Below, one piece after another: positions 34,704-43,899 of a stretch of 64,000 nucleotides of DNA (the first letter of the stretch is position 1; every line of letters starts with the position of its first letter). The DNA comes from Rifleibacterium sp035352635 (lineage in GTDB: Bacteria > Muiribacteriota > Ozemobacteria > Ozemobacterales > Ozemobacteraceae). The notes beneath the pieces were generated by a model. The model was given only the letters and a program-made list of their open reading frames with translations. It was not told where the DNA came from and did no database searches. Both the position numbers and the translations under genes were made by a program. Location of the stretch: positions 1 through 64,000 of the forward strand of contig DAOPYA010000001.1 of assembly GCA_035352635.1 (NCBI GenBank), written 5' to 3'.

Positions 34704-35468
34704 CTAATTCTTCTGTGTCAGACCCATGCCGCGCTGCGGAACATCATCGGTCGGGGAATCAGTTTCGGCAAGTGGCTGACCTGCGCCTGGCATAGCGATG
34801 CCGTTCATGGCTGCAAACTCTGCCAGAGCTGCGTCACCCAGAGCTTCCATTTCAGCTTCTTTCATTGTGACCTGGGAACTGTCATACGAGCCGGTTGCAA
34901 CTCTTGCCCGGCCAACGGCCTTGTCGCGCCGTTCTTCAAGCAGTTCAGTAACCCGGTTGATGGTATCGCCACTCGAACCAATGCCACCGATCATGCCTTT
35001 GGCCATTTCCTGAAGTTCGGCCTGGGCTTCGTGCATCTGGGTTTCGCTGACGAGGTTCTGCAGCTTTTCGATCTTCTGCTGGGCATCTCTGACGGCTACA
35101 TCACGAGATTTTTCAAGATCTTTAAAGGTTTTGTCGGCAATTTCAAGCTGTGACTGGTTCTCGTCGAGCTGCTGCCTGACAGTTTGCAATTGCAGGGCAA
35201 GTTGACCGGCGACCTTGTTGTTGCCAGCCTTCAGATTGGCGGTAATTTTGGCGGTCAGTTCTTTGTCTTTGGCAGACAAGGTCTTAACCTGACGCATCAG
35301 ACGCTCGGTAAAAGCTGCGTGATTGGCCAGACTTTCGTTGAACCGCGAAATCTGAGTGCGCAGGTTTTCTTTTTCCGATTCAATAAGGGCTTCAGGGTTA
35401 CTCGACTCAAGCCCTTTGATAAAGAGACTGAAGAAACCTCGAATTAGATTCCTCAACCGATTAAACAT
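34704..35468 (-). CDS. PspA/IM30-family protein
   Basis: 254 residues. It opens with an amphipathic helix (MFNRLRNLIRGFFSLFIKGLE) of the kind that binds membranes in PspA/Vipp1, then a long alpha-helical coiled coil (about 30-165; LRTQISRFNESLANH, QLQTVRQQLDENQSQLE). The tail (about 165-254) is Gly/Met-rich and less ordered. PspA proteins polymerise on stressed inner membranes and belong to the ESCRT-III superfamily. The lack of a nearby PspF, PspB or PspC and the position between two binding-protein/OmpA genes are unusual. Confidence 0.85.
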   Translation of the reverse strand: MFNRLRNLIRGFFSLFIKGLESSNPEALIESEKENLRTQISRFNESLANHAAFTERLMRQVKTLSAKDKELTAKITANLKAGNNKVAGQLALQLQTVRQQLDENQSQLEIADKTFKDLEKSRDVAVRDAQQKIEKLQNLVSETQMHEAQAELQEMAKGMIGGIGSSGDTINRVTELLEERRDKAVGRARVATGSYDSSQVTMKEAEMEALGDAALAEFAAMNGIAMPGAGQPLAETDSPTDDVPQRGMGLTQKN

Positions 35469-35489
35469 TTGCCAGCTCCTTTGTGAGTT

Positions 35490-37244
35490 TTATTTTTCCG
35501 GGGTAAAAACCTGAATTTCAACACGCCGGTTCAATGACTGATTCATCGGGTCACCAATATCGGCAGGCTCTGTCCAGCCCTTGCCTTCGACGATGAACTT
35601 TTCCCGTGGAAACTTATACTTGCGCACCAGGGCGCTGCGCACCGAGTTGGCCCGATCGCTCGACAGATCTTTTACAGCCTTTTCAGGCACCTTGCCCTTC
35701 ATCGAACTGTCGGTGTGCCCAACTATGGCTACCTGAGCGCGATCATACTGCCCAACCATGCGTGCGATCTTTTCGAGGGTAGCATCAACTGATGGATCAT
35801 ACAGCGTATTTTGAATTGCCTGCCCGAATTCATCGTGCTCAGGTTCGTAGACATTGTCAGAATTCGGGTAGAAATTGATGCGCACCGTTTGGGTGAGCAC
35901 CGGAGCCTCTGCCGAAACCTTTTTGTAGCTCGTCGAAACAAAGCGGCTGACCTGAATATCTTTTTGTTCTGGAAACATGCCTTTTTCGACTAGTTTTTTG
36001 ATAACCGAAAAATCCATTACTTCGTCAAATCTGACCGGGGTGCTTATTTGACCAAGTTCTCGATAAACATAGATAATGTTTTTCCAGGTGCGTTCAAAGT
36101 TGGTCGGGCTGTTTTTATTCGTGAAAAAATTCTGGTTCTCGGCAAAGTTGGTAATGTACGCATCCTGCTCCATTGACTTGATGTCTTCAACCTTCATGCC
36201 GTAGCCTTCGGCCATGTGGGCAAAGGCTTTTGCCTTGGTAGTTTCGTTTTTAAGCAGGGTCATGCCCTCGAAAATGCCTGCCACAAGGCCTTCAATGATA
36301 TCCGGATGGTCTTTGGCGAAGTCAGCGCGGGCAGCCCAGACGTCGGTAATCAGACGGTTCGCATCTGAGGTGGTAGTGAGAATCTGGGTGCCGGCAATCT
36401 TTTCGGGAATCGAATAAATATCAGGCGCCCAGCTGACGCAGGCATGGATACTTTTGTCGGCCACAAAAGCCGCAGCTGCTTCAAAAGCGGTTGATGTGTA
36501 TTTGTGGGTAACCTTTTTCAGCGGGATGCCCGCATTGATGAGCAGGTTGGTTATGAAATATTGCGAGGGGCTGTTCTGGGCGTAAACGATGGTTTTGCCT
36601 TCGAGATCCTTTATTGAACGAATATTGCCGCGCACGACAATACCGTCACCACCATTCGACCAGTCAACCTGCTGAAAAACTCGCGGAGCAGTGCGACTGT
36701 CTTTCATCAGGCCCGGTGCGAAGAGGGCAATCATATCAAGGGTGCCCCAGAGAACGTGAGACTCACCTGATGCGAAAGTATCGCGGGCGACAATGGGGTC
36801 ATCGATCAGCTTGAGGTTGACCTTGAAGCCATATTTTTTAAAGAAAACGCTTTCTTCATTCGGCGCAAAACCATTGTTTGCAGCGATAATCGGCAGCCAG
36901 CCAAACCAGACATTGATGGGAAACACGACGATCTTTTCTTTTTCATCCCATTTGTAGCCTGAAACACCGCTGACCGGCGGCAACGACTCATTTGGAACAT
37001 AGGTATACTCTTGAACGGTTGTGACGCCGGCGGTGTCTGGGGCTTCAACCTTTGTTTTTTGAGTGACTGCTTCGCTGGTAGAGCTGCTGGAACTGTCTCC
37101 GGGGGTGGTGACAGTGCCACCCGATGGAAAAAATCGATTTCTCAGTTCAGGGGAAAAAGAAACCGCAGCCGCAAAAATGCAGCCGATAACAAACATGAAC
37201 ATGACAAATTTCCCCAGAGGGGTCGGGCCCATATCGTTACTCAC
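35490..37244 (-). CDS. ABC substrate-binding domain fused to OmpA domain (copy 2, membrane-anchored)
   Basis: 584 residues from a GTG at 37244. This start has AGGAGG (37250-37255) 5 bases upstream; an ATG 12 bases downstream and a far-upstream ATG at 37358 fit worse. It starts MSNDMGPTPLGKF, then has one membrane helix (about 13-32), a Ser/Thr/Gly linker, the TauA-like binding domain (about 95-435) and an OmpA domain (about 450-580; GHTDSSMKGKVPEKA, NRRVEI). Most residues match copy 1 by eye in both domains, so the two arose by duplication. The membrane anchor lacks a clear cleavage site and may tether it to the inner membrane and the wall at once. Confidence 0.88.
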   Translation of the reverse strand: MSNDMGPTPLGKFVMFMFVIGCIFAAAVSFSPELRNRFFPSGGTVTTPGDSSSSSTSEAVTQKTKVEAPDTAGVTTVQEYTYVPNESLPPVSGVSGYKWDEKEKIVVFPINVWFGWLPIIAANNGFAPNEESVFFKKYGFKVNLKLIDDPIVARDTFASGESHVLWGTLDMIALFAPGLMKDSRTAPRVFQQVDWSNGGDGIVVRGNIRSIKDLEGKTIVYAQNSPSQYFITNLLINAGIPLKKVTHKYTSTAFEAAAAFVADKSIHACVSWAPDIYSIPEKIAGTQILTTTSDANRLITDVWAARADFAKDHPDIIEGLVAGIFEGMTLLKNETTKAKAFAHMAEGYGMKVEDIKSMEQDAYITNFAENQNFFTNKNSPTNFERTWKNIIYVYRELGQISTPVRFDEVMDFSVIKKLVEKGMFPEQKDIQVSRFVSTSYKKVSAEAPVLTQTVRINFYPNSDNVYEPEHDEFGQAIQNTLYDPSVDATLEKIARMVGQYDRAQVAIVGHTDSSMKGKVPEKAVKDLSSDRANSVRSALVRKYKFPREKFIVEGKGWTEPADIGDPMNQSLNRRVEIQVFTPEK

Positions 37245-37309
37245 ACTGTCCTCCTGTGGCAGATTCACTGACTGAAGTAACAGCAGTATTGCCTGATATT
37301 CAAAAGAAT

Positions 37310-37339
37310 ATAATAACGACTTTTGTAGAGTATAATCAA
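37310..37339 (-). promoter_or_regulatory. candidate promoter of the PspA/ABC/AAA+ operon
   Basis: On the minus strand, TTGATT (37339-37334) and TATTAT (37315-37310) are 18 bases apart, about 65 bases before the GTG start. A TATAAT at 37331-37336 on the plus strand could serve the divergent gene. I see no sigma-54 box. Confidence 0.5.
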
Positions 37340-37452
37340 CCTTTTTAAACGGTGCCACACTGTTTGTTTCTGTGCTTTTATCTGACGAAGTTCAAATTTC
37401 AGGTGCGCCGGCAATACTGAAAAATCTGTCAGAATGTGCCGATAAGGGCGGC

Positions 37453-38025
37453 ATGAGCAAAATTAGACTGTTGATAATTTTAATCGGTTTTCTGTTGATC
37501 AATCTGCCGGCCTGGTCTGTAACCGGGCCCACCCTGCTGATGGATTCACAACCGGAGAGCAGCGAATATGTCTATGGCATTGGCCCGGTTGTTAGATACA
37601 AAAGAGTTGCCGCCCCTGATAATTTCGGCGGCGATATGATGGTCTGGGGTGTCAGAGCTTGCGCCGGCAAACTTTATGACCCCGAAATCGGTCTCGTATT
37701 TTATTCTGGAACCCTCAACGGCGTCAGCCAGAAATTCAACCTCGAAATGGCCGGCCTGACCCTTGAAGATTCATTCAGGGAAGACGCCCGGGTGAAGTGG
37801 CGTGTCTCTTTCGGGGTTGGCGAATACCGTTTGCGAAGCATCGCTTCCGGATACGAATTCAATAAGGGTTCGTTCACTTTTTTTGAACCGATGGTGGTCG
37901 GGGTTCTGCCGATGAGCAGGCACATGGTGCTTGAGTTCGCTGCCGGTTATACCTTTGCCGGCGCTACCGGTGTCAGAGTCGAAGGTCTGGCGCTTAATGC
38001 CGAACTGCTTTTGGGAAAGTTCTAG
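37453..38025 (+). CDS. exported, probably outer-membrane beta-barrel protein
   Basis: 190 residues from the ATG at 37453, where a Sec signal peptide begins at once (MSKIRLLIILIGFLLINLPAWS) and an AAGGG SD precedes; a longer in-frame start has no SD. The mature chain alternates hydrophobic and polar residues in strands (VRYKRVAAPDNFGGDMMVWGVRA, AAGYTFAGATGVRVEGLAL) and ends in Phe (LLLGKF), all typical of small outer-membrane barrels. Family not recognised. It is divergent from the PspA/ABC operon. Its stop shares the CTAG at 38022-38025 with the convergent TPR gene. Confidence 0.65.
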   Translation: MSKIRLLIILIGFLLINLPAWSVTGPTLLMDSQPESSEYVYGIGPVVRYKRVAAPDNFGGDMMVWGVRACAGKLYDPEIGLVFYSGTLNGVSQKFNLEMAGLTLEDSFREDARVKWRVSFGVGEYRLRSIASGYEFNKGSFTFFEPMVVGVLPMSRHMVLEFAAGYTFAGATGVRVEGLALNAELLLGKF

Positions 38026-41000
38026 CCGCTTTTTCGGCGACTGTAGATCTTGTCAGAGCGGTCGAAGGCATCTTTATAATTAATATCGACGCTGCATATC
38101 AGGTCATACATGCGCAGGGCCTCATCGATTTTTTTCTCGGATTCAAGGGCAACGCCAGTTCGGTAGAGCACGTCCTTGATGGTTTCAGACATCAGTTCGG
38201 GGTCAAAATCAAGAGTTTCAATGATCTCAAGGGCCATGGTGGCTTTGTTTTTCGCCAGCCAGGCATTGGCCAGCAGCAGACCAGCTTCTTTATTGCGTTC
38301 TGAAGCAAAGTCAGGGCTCAAGAGAGCAATCACTTCATCCCATTTGCGGGCGCGAACTTTTTCCTGGGCCGCAACTATCTTTTGCACCAGCCCTTGGGTC
38401 GGGCCTGAACTTTCGGGTGTCGGTTTGCGGGTCGGAGCGGCCGGGGGGGGCATCAGGTCGTCGGAACTGACCTGATTGCGTTTTGAAAAGTCGTTGACCG
38501 AGGTTGAGGGGGGTGGCGGCGCTGCCCCGCCGAGTTCTTCTGGCAGGTCAACCCCAAAGTCGTCGAATAATTGGGTGTTTTCTTCAAAGGGGTCGAGGGT
38601 CGGCATATCTACGGCCGGCAGACTGGTTTTGCCACTGCCCTTCTGCGCTGGTGGCTGTGTTGCAACTTGCTGAAAATTGGAAAGGTCTGGCAGAGGTTCG
38701 ATACCATACTCGTCACTCTTCAGGAATTCAGGCAGTGGAGTGTTTGCCCCGCTATCCATCTCGAATCCTTCGGGGGGTGGTTCGACATAATTGTCGATAT
38801 CGAGATCGCCAACCTGAGAAGAATAGCCTGGATCAGGGAGATCTGGCATTGGCAATTCGTCAGGAATTGCGGGCAGATCATCATCGGAAGCACCAGTGTT
38901 AGCGCTGTCCTTTTTCAGGCCGGAAAGGATTTCGTTTAACTGCGGATTACCTGGGTAGCGCTGCAGAAAATCTTTATACTGGTTGATTGCCTCGGCTGTT
39001 TTGCCCTGCTTTTTCATTGAAGAGGTGTAAACGACATGAATACCCATGTTGTTGATGTTCTCATTCAGAACCTTGATGCATTCACGGGCAGCGTCAGTAT
39101 ACCGCCCGATTTTGGAATAATTTCGAGCCAGCAGTTCGCGGTAATCAACCTTGTCTTTGATCTTGAGGGCTTCTTCGAGCAGAGTGATTATTTCGTTGCC
39201 CATTGATCGGTTCATTACATAACCATCTGCGAGGGCCAGGATTATTGGCGGTTCACGCCCCCCCGTCTGGTAGTAGGTAAAAAGGATACCCATAGCTTCA
39301 ACTGTGTTATTGCCGGTTTGCGCGTAGTGCTTGGCGAGAACCGGTAAATAGTCAGTCTTGGCCGGGTTTTCTTTGTAAAGGGTTTCATACATGGCAATGG
39401 CTTCATTCGAGGTGTCGTGGGTCGCCATTGAAGCCTTGGCAAGAAAACCCCATGCAATCGTATTGCCCGGGAACTTTTCGAGAATCAGACGGGCGTTTTC
39501 CTGGCAACGCACAAAATTTTTCAATTCAAAATGACTCTTTACCAATACTTCAAGAAGCTCTCGCTCAACCTGAACGGGTTGCTTTTTGCCGAGAGCCTTT
39601 TCTGCAATGCTGATTGCCTTCTGGTATTTTTGTTTGTCGAACATTTTTCTGCTGGCGGTAAGCGGGTCAGAAAATGACAGAGAGATGTCCGGCAGGAATC
39701 TCAGAATAAAAACAACCATGAACCCCAGAATGAATAAAACAAAGCCAACGATGATCGGTATTTTGTGGATATTGCAAAAAATACCGATGCGAAACTGGGT
39801 GTAGTTAACCTGATTAGCGGCAAAGGCCTGTTCGTCACGCCTGAAACGCTGAAAAATCTTATCAGCTTCTTCAAAGTTGCCCGTTCCGTAGAACACTTCT
39901 AGCTTGGTCCATTCGATATCGCGTTTAAGCAATGGATCGACATCTTTCTGCGCAAGAACCAGATCGAGATATTGCAGAGATTTGTCATAGTCTGGCTCCT
40001 GTTTCAGCAGGTAAGCCTTGCCGATCATAAAAGCTATATTTTCGAAGCGGCCTGGTTCTTGTTGGTGGGCTTCTTCGAGCACCGGCAGAGCCTCGTCGTA
40101 TTTTTCGCGCTCGAAAAGATCTTTGGCATTTTTATAGCGCTTGAACAAATCAAATTTGGCGTCGATTTTGGCTTTGATTTCTTCTTTGCCTGGCAATTCA
40201 GCGTGCAGTTCGACAGCTTTATCCCAGTTGCTGAGGGCTTCATCGTATTTGCGGTTTTCATACTGCCTCTCAGCCTGCTTCAGCCAGTATTCGGCCTTTT
40301 TGATGTTTTCCTGCTCAGGGTCGAGCTCAGGATTCTTCGCTGTCTGAACCGGTTCAGGAGTCGGGCGGGGTTCGATGGTGATTACCGGCGGGGTAGGTGT
40401 ATCGACATCGGTAAGGTCTTCGGGGCTTTTGATGTCGTCAGGGTCATTGTCGTCGGCATTCGGGTCTTCGTCGGGCAAACCGGTATTGGCAACATCAGGG
40501 TCATCTGGAAGCGGGTCGTCGGTAATGCTGGCGTTGGTGAGCGGCGCCGGTTCTTCGGGTGGCTTTTCTTCAGGAACTTGTGGAATAGCCACTACCTGGG
40601 TAGGATCATTTTCGAAAGGGCTTTCGGGTGCTTCAACGGTATCAGGCCCGGCACTGACCGGGGTAGCTCGCCTGAGAAAACTGGTATTGCGCGAAATTTT
40701 CTTCGCGGTGGCAACACCATAGCTCTTGCAGGCATAAAGAAACTGAAAGTCCTCAAATACGACCGGCGAATCGGGCATGCTTTCGAGAACGCTGCCCATC
40801 TGATCGAAGGCCTGGGCCAGATTGCCCTTTCTGAAGAGAATCTTGGCAAACACGTAATTTGCCATTGGCCCTGATTTATTCTCGATGGCCTTTGAAATAA
40901 AGCCTGAGGCTTCTTCATATTTGCCCTGATGAAAAGCGATGTCAGCCAGAATGGTGAAAATAGCAGGGTCGTCAGGATTGACGCGCACCTGTTTGCTCAA

Positions 41001-41231
41001 GCGCTCGCGAGTGCGCTCCAGCAGATCGATTCGCAGTTTTTCGAGCTTCGGGTCAGCCTCATCTCGACTGAGTTCAATGCGTAAAAGCTCATTGTAGGCT
41101 TCGCCATACATGCGGGCCGTAAGAAACTTGCGCAGCGTTGAATAATCTTCAGCCGCTGTAAGGGCTGAAGTGAACATCATAAACAGAAGAAGAGTCAGGC
41201 ATATCGAAATCGAAACACCTGAATTCTTCAA
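38022..41231 (-). CDS. large bitopic TPR protein of the pilus operon
   Basis: About 1069 residues from a TTG at 41231 that opens a good signal peptide (MKNSGVSISICLTLLLFMMF...ALTA). A longer frame up to an ATG at 41339 would overlap the upstream gene by 64 bases and encode a non-signal sequence; a CTG at 41264 behind GAGAGG is another option. Order: periplasmic TPRs, a Pro/Asp/Glu-rich linker, more TPRs, a single membrane helix about two-fifths to half way along (KIPIIVGFVLFILGFMVVFI), then cytoplasmic TPRs and a Pro-rich tail with two more TPR-like units. It is the last gene of the pilus operon and may scaffold pilus parts on both sides of the membrane. Confidence 0.75.
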   Translation of the reverse strand: MKNSGVSISICLTLLLFMMFTSALTAAEDYSTLRKFLTARMYGEAYNELLRIELSRDEADPKLEKLRIDLLERTRERLSKQVRVNPDDPAIFTILADIAFHQGKYEEASGFISKAIENKSGPMANYVFAKILFRKGNLAQAFDQMGSVLESMPDSPVVFEDFQFLYACKSYGVATAKKISRNTSFLRRATPVSAGPDTVEAPESPFENDPTQVVAIPQVPEEKPPEEPAPLTNASITDDPLPDDPDVANTGLPDEDPNADDNDPDDIKSPEDLTDVDTPTPPVITIEPRPTPEPVQTAKNPELDPEQENIKKAEYWLKQAERQYENRKYDEALSNWDKAVELHAELPGKEEIKAKIDAKFDLFKRYKNAKDLFEREKYDEALPVLEEAHQQEPGRFENIAFMIGKAYLLKQEPDYDKSLQYLDLVLAQKDVDPLLKRDIEWTKLEVFYGTGNFEEADKIFQRFRRDEQAFAANQVNYTQFRIGIFCNIHKIPIIVGFVLFILGFMVVFILRFLPDISLSFSDPLTASRKMFDKQKYQKAISIAEKALGKKQPVQVERELLEVLVKSHFELKNFVRCQENARLILEKFPGNTIAWGFLAKASMATHDTSNEAIAMYETLYKENPAKTDYLPVLAKHYAQTGNNTVEAMGILFTYYQTGGREPPIILALADGYVMNRSMGNEIITLLEEALKIKDKVDYRELLARNYSKIGRYTDAARECIKVLNENINNMGIHVVYTSSMKKQGKTAEAINQYKDFLQRYPGNPQLNEILSGLKKDSANTGASDDDLPAIPDELPMPDLPDPGYSSQVGDLDIDNYVEPPPEGFEMDSGANTPLPEFLKSDEYGIEPLPDLSNFQQVATQPPAQKGSGKTSLPAVDMPTLDPFEENTQLFDDFGVDLPEELGGAAPPPPSTSVNDFSKRNQVSSDDLMPPPAAPTRKPTPESSGPTQGLVQKIVAAQEKVRARKWDEVIALLSPDFASERNKEAGLLLANAWLAKNKATMALEIIETLDFDPELMSETIKDVLYRTGVALESEKKIDEALRMYDLICSVDINYKDAFDRSDKIYSRRKSG

Positions 41232-41275
41232 TTGTCTCTGGATCGCGGTGGCTCTGCTGAACAGATGGTTACCTC

Positions 41276-43861
41276 TCAGACAAGATTCTGCCCACAGTGC
41301 TGGCAGCAATACTCTTTGCTCGAATTGATCTGGCCGCAATGTAGGCAGGCGATCTCGTCAGCAGCCGCCGGCTGAGCAGATTGCTGAAGAACGGGTTCGC
41401 TGACGTTCTGGGCAGGGCCCTGGCTGCTGACAGGGAGCTTCTGGGCTTCACGCAGGCCATTCTGAAATGCGACGTTGTAAGGATTGTTTTTAAGAAAGTT
41501 GCCGTAAATCTCAAGAAGTTCAGGTATGCGATTCTGCTTTTGATAAGCTTCGCGAAGAACTGCATGCACAAGCTCGTTGTTGATATCGGCGTTGATGACC
41601 TGCTCGCAGAGCTGTAGACAGCTGTCAAACTGCCTGAGTTTCAGATGAATTCTGGCCACACCCAGCAGAAATTCTGCTTCGGGCGAACCAAGTTCCATCA
41701 TTTTCTGGAAAACCTTCATGGCCTTGTCGTCACTGCGGTTCTTTTTGAGATAGTAACGCCCAAGCGGCTTGAGAACTTCAGGGTTGTTGGGGTCAAGGTT
41801 AAGCCACTGCTCAAGCACTTTTATGCCGTCTTCCGAGAGGTTTTTCTGTTGGGTATAGTGCGAGCCGAGTAGTGAAACGAGGGCGATATTGCGCTGATCT
41901 TTGTTATAAAGATTAAGAAGCTCTGGCATGCTTTCGGGTGAAAGCATGCGGCGGCCCAGATATGCATAACCAAGCCAGGTGTGCGCGTCTTCATCTTTTG
42001 GAGAAATTGAGATCAGGTGTTTGCACTCGCCGATGGCGCGGTCATAAATGCCGCGTTTAAGGTAGGCCTGGGCCAGAATTCTCGAAATAAGCGCTCCGTC
42101 AAACTGGGTGAGGTTGGGAAGGCGCCTGATTCTTGTGAGTTCTTCGATGCACTCGTCATGCATTTCTTTTTTAAGAAATGACTGGGCCTTGCGAATTGCC
42201 GAATTCTTGTTGTATTCGGGCAGGTATTTATAAAGCGCCCAGGCAATCCAGAGCAGAAGCACAACAATCAAAACCGGAAACACGGTTTTCCATTTTGAGG
42301 TGCTTGCCGAAATAAGTTTGTCGTTTATTTCAGGGTAATCCGGGTCTGAGTCGTAGATTTCTTTGAAATACTTGTAGGCAAGGTCTTTATCGCCCTCTTC
42401 GAGAAAAATGGTTCCGAGAATAAACTTGGCGCGGTTGTTCTCGGGCTGGTTGGCAAGCTGGTAACGAGCCAGGCTTTTGGCCTGTTCGTTATCGCCGGTT
42501 TTCAAGTATGCTTCTGCGAGATAACTGGGCAATTGCAGGTCATAATCTTTGGGTAGCTTGTTGAGAAGCTTCAGGCATTCTTCATACTCATAGGCATTGC
42601 GTGCTTCAAGGGCTTTTTCCCAGGTGGTGCGCTGGTCGTCAGTGTTTTGAATTTTTGCCAGCTCAGTGGTAAAAGCAATTTTAAAGCGCTCGAGACTGGT
42701 ATCGAGTTCAATAACCGCCAGCCCGCGGTTCAATGAAACAGCAGCATCCTTCTGATTGCCGGCTTCGATAAACTGAACGCCGCGTCGCAGAAAACCTTCG
42801 ACGAGAGCCGAGCGATCGCTTGAGGTGCGCGGCAGGCGGCCCGGTCGGCCAAGCTTCTTCATCAGGGCTTCTTCTTTTTCGGTAGCTTGTTTCAACATGT
42901 TCTGGGCTTCTGAATTGCCGCCATCAACCGAAACCACATATTCGAGAAGATCGCGAGCTTCAAGCCAGCTACCTTTTTTAACCAGTTCACTTGCCTCTGC
43001 AAAAGCCGATTTGGCGTCTCTTGACTGGGTTATATCGTCAATCGCCTGCTTGACCGCATCATTCGTCGGCAGTATCTCTTCGGCTCGCTTGAGGGTCTGA
43101 AGCGCCGCCTCGGCATTGCCGGCCTTTTTCTCGTCAGCAGCCTGATTGAGCAGCACGGTAACTGCCTGAGACTGCTTTTCTTTGATCTGTGCCATCAGGG
43201 CCTTGATTGAATCAGGTTCGGCCAGAGAAAACTTTGTGGCGTTCTCAGCGTGCGAACGGGCTGCTGTCAGGTTGTTCTTCTGCATTTCGATCCGGGCCAT
43301 GATGAAAAAAAGCTGGCCCATGGCTTCAGAATCGTAACGGGTGCGCATCGCCGCGTTCTTATCGATCAGATTCTCGGCAGTCGAAAGAGCCTTGTCGATT
43401 TCGTTGGCATTTAACAGCTGGTTAACGGTCGCCACGCCAATTTCGATCTCGCCTGGGTTGATTCTGAGAATTTCACTGCGCAGACGATCAGCCTCGCCGC
43501 TGTTCTTGGCTTTCTCGGCGGCCTGCAAATCTTCTTTAAGCAGCTTCGAAAAGGCTTCAGCGTATGTTTTGTTCTCAGGGTCACAGGTAATGGCCTTCTT
43601 CAGCATTTTGGCCATTTCGTCACGCTTGTTACGCAAGCGAAGCAGTTTTGCTGCATTAAAATAGGGTTCGCCCCAACCAGGTTCAAGCTGCATAGCCTGT
43701 TTAAGAAGTTGAATGGCTTCCTGGTGGTGGCCGTTATCGATGGCGAGCTGACCCTGGCGGTTCAGTTCTCTGGCTTTTTCAGACTGGGCAGACAAAGTAC
43801 CTTGCAGAAAAAGAACCAGAACAACAGCAAGGCAGACTGACAGATTTTTAAAGCGGTTCAT
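41276..43861 (-). CDS. large bitopic TPR protein with C-terminal zinc ribbon
   Basis: 861 residues. Signal peptide at 1-25 (TLSAQ), then TPRs (about 28-500; QEAIQLLKQAMQLEPGWGEPY is the first), a single membrane helix near 530-552 (FPVLIVVLLLWIAWALYKYL), cytoplasmic TPRs (about 565-800) and a C-terminal double-CxxC zinc ribbon (CLHCGQ ... CCQHCGQ). The ribbon fixes the C-terminus in the cytoplasm, so the first TPR array is periplasmic. The layout matches the next gene, which suggests an old duplication. No defined family name is known to me. It lies between the HEAT gene and the last TPR gene of the pilus operon. Confidence 0.8.
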   Translation of the reverse strand: MNRFKNLSVCLAVVLVLFLQGTLSAQSEKARELNRQGQLAIDNGHHQEAIQLLKQAMQLEPGWGEPYFNAAKLLRLRNKRDEMAKMLKKAITCDPENKTYAEAFSKLLKEDLQAAEKAKNSGEADRLRSEILRINPGEIEIGVATVNQLLNANEIDKALSTAENLIDKNAAMRTRYDSEAMGQLFFIMARIEMQKNNLTAARSHAENATKFSLAEPDSIKALMAQIKEKQSQAVTVLLNQAADEKKAGNAEAALQTLKRAEEILPTNDAVKQAIDDITQSRDAKSAFAEASELVKKGSWLEARDLLEYVVSVDGGNSEAQNMLKQATEKEEALMKKLGRPGRLPRTSSDRSALVEGFLRRGVQFIEAGNQKDAAVSLNRGLAVIELDTSLERFKIAFTTELAKIQNTDDQRTTWEKALEARNAYEYEECLKLLNKLPKDYDLQLPSYLAEAYLKTGDNEQAKSLARYQLANQPENNRAKFILGTIFLEEGDKDLAYKYFKEIYDSDPDYPEINDKLISASTSKWKTVFPVLIVVLLLWIAWALYKYLPEYNKNSAIRKAQSFLKKEMHDECIEELTRIRRLPNLTQFDGALISRILAQAYLKRGIYDRAIGECKHLISISPKDEDAHTWLGYAYLGRRMLSPESMPELLNLYNKDQRNIALVSLLGSHYTQQKNLSEDGIKVLEQWLNLDPNNPEVLKPLGRYYLKKNRSDDKAMKVFQKMMELGSPEAEFLLGVARIHLKLRQFDSCLQLCEQVINADINNELVHAVLREAYQKQNRIPELLEIYGNFLKNNPYNVAFQNGLREAQKLPVSSQGPAQNVSEPVLQQSAQPAAADEIACLHCGQINSSKEYCCQHCGQNLV

Positions 43862-43899
43862 GACTTCCTCGTTTTCTCTGAGTATGACCGCTTAACAGT

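Noticed and set aside
37245..37358. Upstream ATG start for the second binding-protein/OmpA fusion
   Set aside because: It would cover the -10 box and the SD site; the GTG at 37244 has an ideal AGGAGG.
39972..40874. 300-residue open frame on the plus strand opposite the large TPR gene
   Set aside because: It is a shadow in the antisense frame. Phe/Val/Gly-rich sequence is what the complement of a Glu/Lys/Asp-rich TPR gene gives, and there is no SD or family motif.
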